Shown: one piece after another, positions 4,489-6,978 of the stretch | Position numbering within the stretch: the first letter of the stretch is position 1 | Layout of the letters: each line of letters begins with the position of its first letter | Assembly (NCBI GenBank): GCA_003131665.1 | Contig: PKWA01000069.1 | Coordinates: forward strand, 2,356 to 9,333 | From: Acidimicrobiaceae bacterium | Lineage (GTDB): Bacteria > Actinomycetota > Acidimicrobiia > Acidimicrobiales > RAAP-2 | Direction: 5' to 3' | Length of the DNA: 6,978 nt | The notes under the pieces: model-generated | The model's input: the letters and a program-made list of their open reading frames with translations, nothing else | What the model was told of the DNA's origin: nothing | The model's database searches: none | Position numbers and translations under genes: made by a program

Positions 4489-4995
4489 TCATTGCGGGTT
4501 TGAGCACGCTCCGGCGTCAACGAAGTGCCAGAGGGTCGCGACGACCTGTGGAAAGACGGAAGAACACATTGGTACCGCGTTGAAGGGTTCGACCACCCAC
4601 GAACCGCCCGGTGAACGGATAAAGATGCCGTAGTCGCCCCCGTCCTGGAAGGAAATGCCGAGTCGTGACGCCGGCTTACCCGTGAACGTGAAGAGGCCCA
4701 ACGCGTAAAACTTGCGCGTGGTGGCGTCCCACGCTTCCACCGGGACGCTCTTGACGACGTAGGGATTGTACGTCGACCACATGATCGCGTCCTGGCTGGT
4801 CATGCCGCTGTAGGTCGTCTTGTAGGCGATGAACGCGGCGAGTAACTGTTGCTTAGTGCTGTGAGTGACGCCAATGACGTGCGACACGTCCGAGGTCGTC
4901 GTCGTGGATTCACCAATCGCCGAGTTGGCGCAGGCCGAGAAGACGAGCCCCGCCAGGACGAGAGCCGCGCCCAACATGACTTTTTTGATTTTCAT
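4489..4995 (-). CDS. Small secreted lipoprotein, hypothetical
   Basis: This 168-aa protein starts MKIKKVMLGAALVLAGLVFS and continues AC, a lipoprotein signal peptide with basic n-region, hydrophobic core and lipobox FSAC, with Cys22 as the lipidation site. A Ser/Thr-rich linker (about 23-48) would space the domain from the membrane. The mature part has one probable helix (KQQLLAAFIAYKTTY, 48-62) and several beta strands (KFYALGLFTFTG, GDYGIFIRSPGGSWVVEPF). Two cysteines in the C-terminal part (C144, C164) could form a disulfide outside the cell. I recognise no family; the architecture suggests a small extracytoplasmic binding or structural domain. The ribosome binding site is weak. It lies 164 bp downstream of the 144-aa gene on the same strand, so it may have its own promoter. 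Confidence 0.85.
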   Translation of the reverse strand: MKIKKVMLGAALVLAGLVFSACANSAIGESTTTTSDVSHVIGVTHSTKQQLLAAFIAYKTTYSGMTSQDAIMWSTYNPYVVKSVPVEAWDATTRKFYALGLFTFTGKPASRLGISFQDGGDYGIFIRSPGGSWVVEPFNAVPMCSSVFPQVVATLWHFVDAGACSNPQ

Positions 4996-5159
4996 TTTCT
5001 ACCGTCCCGCTCCATCATCGCCCACAAGGTTTCCGAACTGGGGTCGGGAGTGCGGCGTTGCCGTTACGCGCTTTGTTTTCAGCGGCGCCGTCGGAGAAGT
5101 TGAGTGGTACCCATTGGGGATCATGCGGTACTGATGAAGTGTCTCAGCGAAATTTCCAA
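4996..5159. other. Gap between lipoprotein gene and the upstream 144-aa gene
   Basis: No gene is supported here. The gap must hold the end of the upstream transcript and probably the lipoprotein promoter on the minus strand. The palindrome CGGCGCCG (about 5082-5089) is the only small symmetry I noted. There is no clear hairpin followed by a T-run and no convincing -35/-10 pair. Confidence 0.3.
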
Positions 5160-5594
5160 CTATTTCGCCCACTCGCCGAGCGCTTCGAGCGCCTGTGCTT
5201 CACTCAACGTCTTTGCTTCGCTGATGCTGATCGGGTCAGCCCAAAGTGGGAATGGCGTCTCGTGATTGACGTGTCGACCCTGGTCCGTGTGCTCTTGTTC
5301 GATCTTTGCCAGTCGCTCCTCCGGAAAGCGACCGGCGGCACTGATGAGGGCGGGCCACAGACGACGATGAACGAAAGTGATCTTGCCATTCACGACGCGG
5401 CATACCAGCACATCGGGCGACTCCTCCAAGAAGCCCAGGATTGAATAGATCTCTCCGCCCTTTGGATGCCCCCACCAACTACCTCGAATCGATTCTCCGG
5501 CGATGACCTCGGACATTCGTGGGACGGGACCCTTTGCCGAGGCGAGCACGACACCATGGTTCTCAACGTAACGGAGCGCCTCTACAGCATCCAT
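5160..5594 (-). CDS. Conserved hypothetical protein, 144 aa
   Basis: The ATG ending at 5594 has GGAG seven bases upstream, so the start is well supported. The sequence begins MDAVEALRYVENHGVVLASA. It continues with a basic, tryptophan-containing segment IRGSWWGHPKGGEIY (36-50), the strand-like DVLVCRVVNGKITFVHRRLWPAL (61-83) and a helical part with FPEERLAKIEQEHT (90-103). It ends with a short acidic helix (LSEAQALEALGEW, 130-142). There is no signal peptide or membrane helix, so it is cytoplasmic. I recall close relatives, annotated only as hypothetical, in several bacterial groups. The conserved GSWWGHP and VHRRLWPAL blocks suggest a ligand- or nucleic-acid-binding site, but this is inference. 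It lies 89 bp downstream of the methyltransferase on the same strand. Confidence 0.85.
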   Translation of the reverse strand: MDAVEALRYVENHGVVLASAKGPVPRMSEVIAGESIRGSWWGHPKGGEIYSILGFLEESPDVLVCRVVNGKITFVHRRLWPALISAAGRFPEERLAKIEQEHTDQGRHVNHETPFPLWADPISISEAKTLSEAQALEALGEWAK

Positions 5595-5683
5595 GTCCTT
5601 ACTCCGTCCTCACTGGTCACCTGGAACTTGAACGATTCTCACTGGTTAGCGCTCGCCATAAACGCCGGCGGTGGGCACCGTTG

Positions 5684-6610
5684 TTACGGCTTGTTGACTC
5701 TCTTTCGAAAGAAGTTGAGCAGTGGTCGTGGGATGAACCGCTTCACCAGATCGTTCTGATGGCGTAGGTGCGCCAGATCAAGTTGGTCGGCGTCATGAAG
5801 TGCCTCAAGGGTTTGAAGTTTGACTACTTGGCTCTCGTAGGTGGCTCGAAGTGCCTCGTAGCGACGCGTTTCATCATGGAGTTGGTCGGTGAGTTCGACG
5901 AGTTGGCTCGAGAGTCCTTCGAGCGACCTCGTGCCGTCATCTCGAACTGCTTTGATGACGAACTGATACGTCTCGGATTCACGGTCCTGGAGGATTGCCG
6001 CCAAGACTTCATTGTTGACATCTTTAGGCTGAACGCCGATTTCGGTGCCAAAGACCGGTACGGTGACTCGACAGATCTCCGTCGTAATCAATCCGGCCTC
6101 CTTCACCAAATCCAACAGTCCTTCTTTAGTGAAGAAATAAATGTGCGTTCTATCGAGCAGTCCGGTCTCTCCGTAGGGGAACGTTCCTTGAATCAAGGCG
6201 AGCTTGACATCCGCGTGGGCGATGTTGGGAACCGAGATCACCACCATCCCGGAAGGACGAAGGTGTTTCGCGGATTCACGCAACGTGGTGAGCGGATCTT
6301 TCAGGTGCTCTAGTACGTCGCCAAAGAGTATGGCGTCGAAGAGTTCGCCCTTGAGTTCCTTCCATAGTTTCTGATCGTCAAAATTGCCGATGATCACTCG
6401 CTCGAGCCACTGTGTCGCTGGCTCGACAACCGCTGCGTCGATCTCGATCCCGACCACGCTGCATCCCTGGGCGCTAAGCATTTCACTCACGTGACCCGAG
6501 GCACATCCCGCCTCGAGTACGCGCTTGTTAAAGCCAATCATTCGGAGCATGACGACGTGTGAGTTGTTGTCATCATCTGGATTGATATCCGCGTGATAGT
6601 GCGAGAGCAT
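5684..6610 (-). CDS. Class I SAM-dependent methyltransferase with C-terminal coiled coil
   Basis: This 308-aa protein has a Rossmann methyltransferase domain in the first 190 residues. Motif I, VLEAGCASGHVS (31-42), binds S-adenosylmethionine. VVGIEID (52-58) supplies the acidic residue for the ribose. FDAILFGDVLEHLKDP (91-106) is the motif II/post-motif region, and SGMVVISVPNIAH (120-132) is the following strand. LLDRTHIYFFT (151-161) is typical of methyltransferases acting on sugars, lipids or polyketide/glycan intermediates. From about 228 to 290 the sequence is a heptad-rich coiled coil. It ends in the basic-aromatic tail RFIPRPLLNFFRKRVNKP, which could bind membrane or a partner. This layout is common in cell-surface polysaccharide clusters, though no glycosyltransferase is visible here. 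An in-frame TAG lies four codons before the ATG, so the start cannot be much earlier. The ribosome binding site is weak. Confidence 0.92.
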   Translation of the reverse strand: MLSHYHADINPDDDNNSHVVMLRMIGFNKRVLEAGCASGHVSEMLSAQGCSVVGIEIDAAVVEPATQWLERVIIGNFDDQKLWKELKGELFDAILFGDVLEHLKDPLTTLRESAKHLRPSGMVVISVPNIAHADVKLALIQGTFPYGETGLLDRTHIYFFTKEGLLDLVKEAGLITTEICRVTVPVFGTEIGVQPKDVNNEVLAAILQDRESETYQFVIKAVRDDGTRSLEGLSSQLVELTDQLHDETRRYEALRATYESQVVKLQTLEALHDADQLDLAHLRHQNDLVKRFIPRPLLNFFRKRVNKP

Positions 6611-6851
6611 GAAAAAAATCTAGTCCGCCTCATTTGCTTTGCCAAAGTCGGTGAGTACAAGCCCTGTTCAATTGAGTTGAACCCCAATCTGGCCTTGGTA
6701 GTACTCCTCGCAACTGGACCATCGCATCGAGCGCGCTGCGCTCTCGAATGGCGCATACAGGGGCTAATTGAGAGCGTCGTTCTCTCAAGAGCCAGGCACG
6801 ACAGAATGGGCAAGTGGGTGCACGACCTGGTGACTTCAAATGGGAGTGATT
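6611..6851. promoter_or_regulatory. Divergent intergenic region with four short inverted repeats
   Basis: This region separates the minus-strand methyltransferase from the plus-strand secreted protein and should contain both promoters. It contains four perfect short inverted repeats: CTTTG-C-CAAAG (6637-6647), GTTCAA-5-TTGAAC (6666-6682), GAGCGC-GCT-GCGCTC (6729-6743) and TTGAGAG-7-CTCTCAA (6768-6788). These could be operators or small hairpins. ORFs crossing this stretch lack ribosome binding sites and recognisable content and are judged non-coding. Confidence 0.4.
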
Positions 6852-6978
6852 ATGCGCCGAGGTGGTTCACGTCGACTTCTCTCGTGGTCGCTGGCCGCGA
6901 CCCTCGCGACGTCAGTGCTGATTGTCACGGCCGTTAACGGATCGAACGTCGCGAGTTCGGCCACGGCGAACAGCACGA
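6852..6978 (+). CDS. N-terminus of a secreted protein, truncated by the window end
   Basis: An ATG at 6852 has GGGAG five bases upstream (6842-6846) and opens a frame that runs without a stop to the window end, 42 codons. It encodes a signal peptide: a basic n-region MRRGGSRRLLSW, a hydrophobic core SLAATLATSVLIVTAV (13-28), and a small-residue stretch around ASSATANS (34-41) where signal peptidase I would cut. No lipobox cysteine is seen. The mature domain lies outside the window, so function cannot be stated. An in-frame GTG two codons upstream is an alternative start. The gene is divergent from the methyltransferase. Confidence 0.8.
   Translation, partial: MRRGGSRRLLSWSLAATLATSVLIVTAVNGSNVASSATANST

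Noticed and set aside
3261..5620. A shared 13-base sequence, GTGACCAGTGAGG, at 3261-3273 (plus) and 5608-5620 (minus), upstream of two genes
   Set aside because: In about 7 kb searched on both strands, one 13-base match is expected roughly by chance, and its distance to the two start codons differs (5 and 13 bases).
5768..6313. A 181-aa plus-strand ORF opposite the methyltransferase
   Set aside because: It lies wholly antisense to a strongly supported methyltransferase, has no ribosome binding site and no recognisable domain.
6538..6937. ORFs on both strands across the gap between methyltransferase and secreted protein, including a possible frameshift at the seven-base A/T run (6612-6618)
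   Set aside because: The translations show no domain or signal and overlap better-supported gene ends. The methyltransferase starts normally after the run, so no frameshift is needed.

Overview
The window reads as an actinobacterial chromosome segment, perhaps from the class Acidimicrobiia. It is moderately GC-rich. It carries a deazaflavin (F420)-type nitroreductase-family protein, a lineage-typical 155-aa P-loop kinase and a 144-aa conserved hypothetical whose relatives I associate with actinobacteria. The class-level guess is inference. No rRNA gene, complete tRNA, CRISPR array, transposase or integrase is visible.

Left part (1-2080): an accessory array anchored on a tRNA gene. The window opens inside the 3' end of a tRNA that ends in an encoded CCA (1-24). 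Three more, decayed copies of the same tRNA 3' half follow in the same orientation at 746-790, about 1272-1308 and 2037-2080. The best copies begin at an anticodon-loop sequence, CTCATAA (anticodon CAT, so probably tRNA-Met). They have no 5' half. They cut the DNA into three mini-cassettes: (A) a P-loop nucleotide-kinase-like gene on the minus strand; (B) a GTG-started, disordered 100-aa orphan on the plus strand; (C) a complete YefM-YoeB toxin-antitoxin operon on the minus strand with a recognisable autoregulated promoter. A short second copy of the yoeB 3' coding end lies between the third tRNA fragment and yoeB. The simplest reading is repeated integration, or tandem accretion, of small non-autonomous elements at one tRNA attachment site.

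Middle part (2112-4461): ordinary chromosomal genes. A Ca2+/cation antiporter-type membrane protein (minus) is divergent from a small winged-helix-like protein and a two-helix membrane protein (both plus). These converge on a minus-strand F420-type nitroreductase-family gene, with a hairpin between the converging ends. A small ORF with a good ribosome binding site overlaps the oxidoreductase start and may be a translated leader.

Right part (4489-6978): three minus-strand genes read toward the left. They are a SAM-dependent methyltransferase with a C-terminal coiled coil, a conserved 144-aa protein of unknown function and a small lipoprotein. Divergent from the methyltransferase, across a 241-bp region with several short inverted repeats, begins a secreted protein on the plus strand that runs off the window end. 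Its signal peptide is clear.
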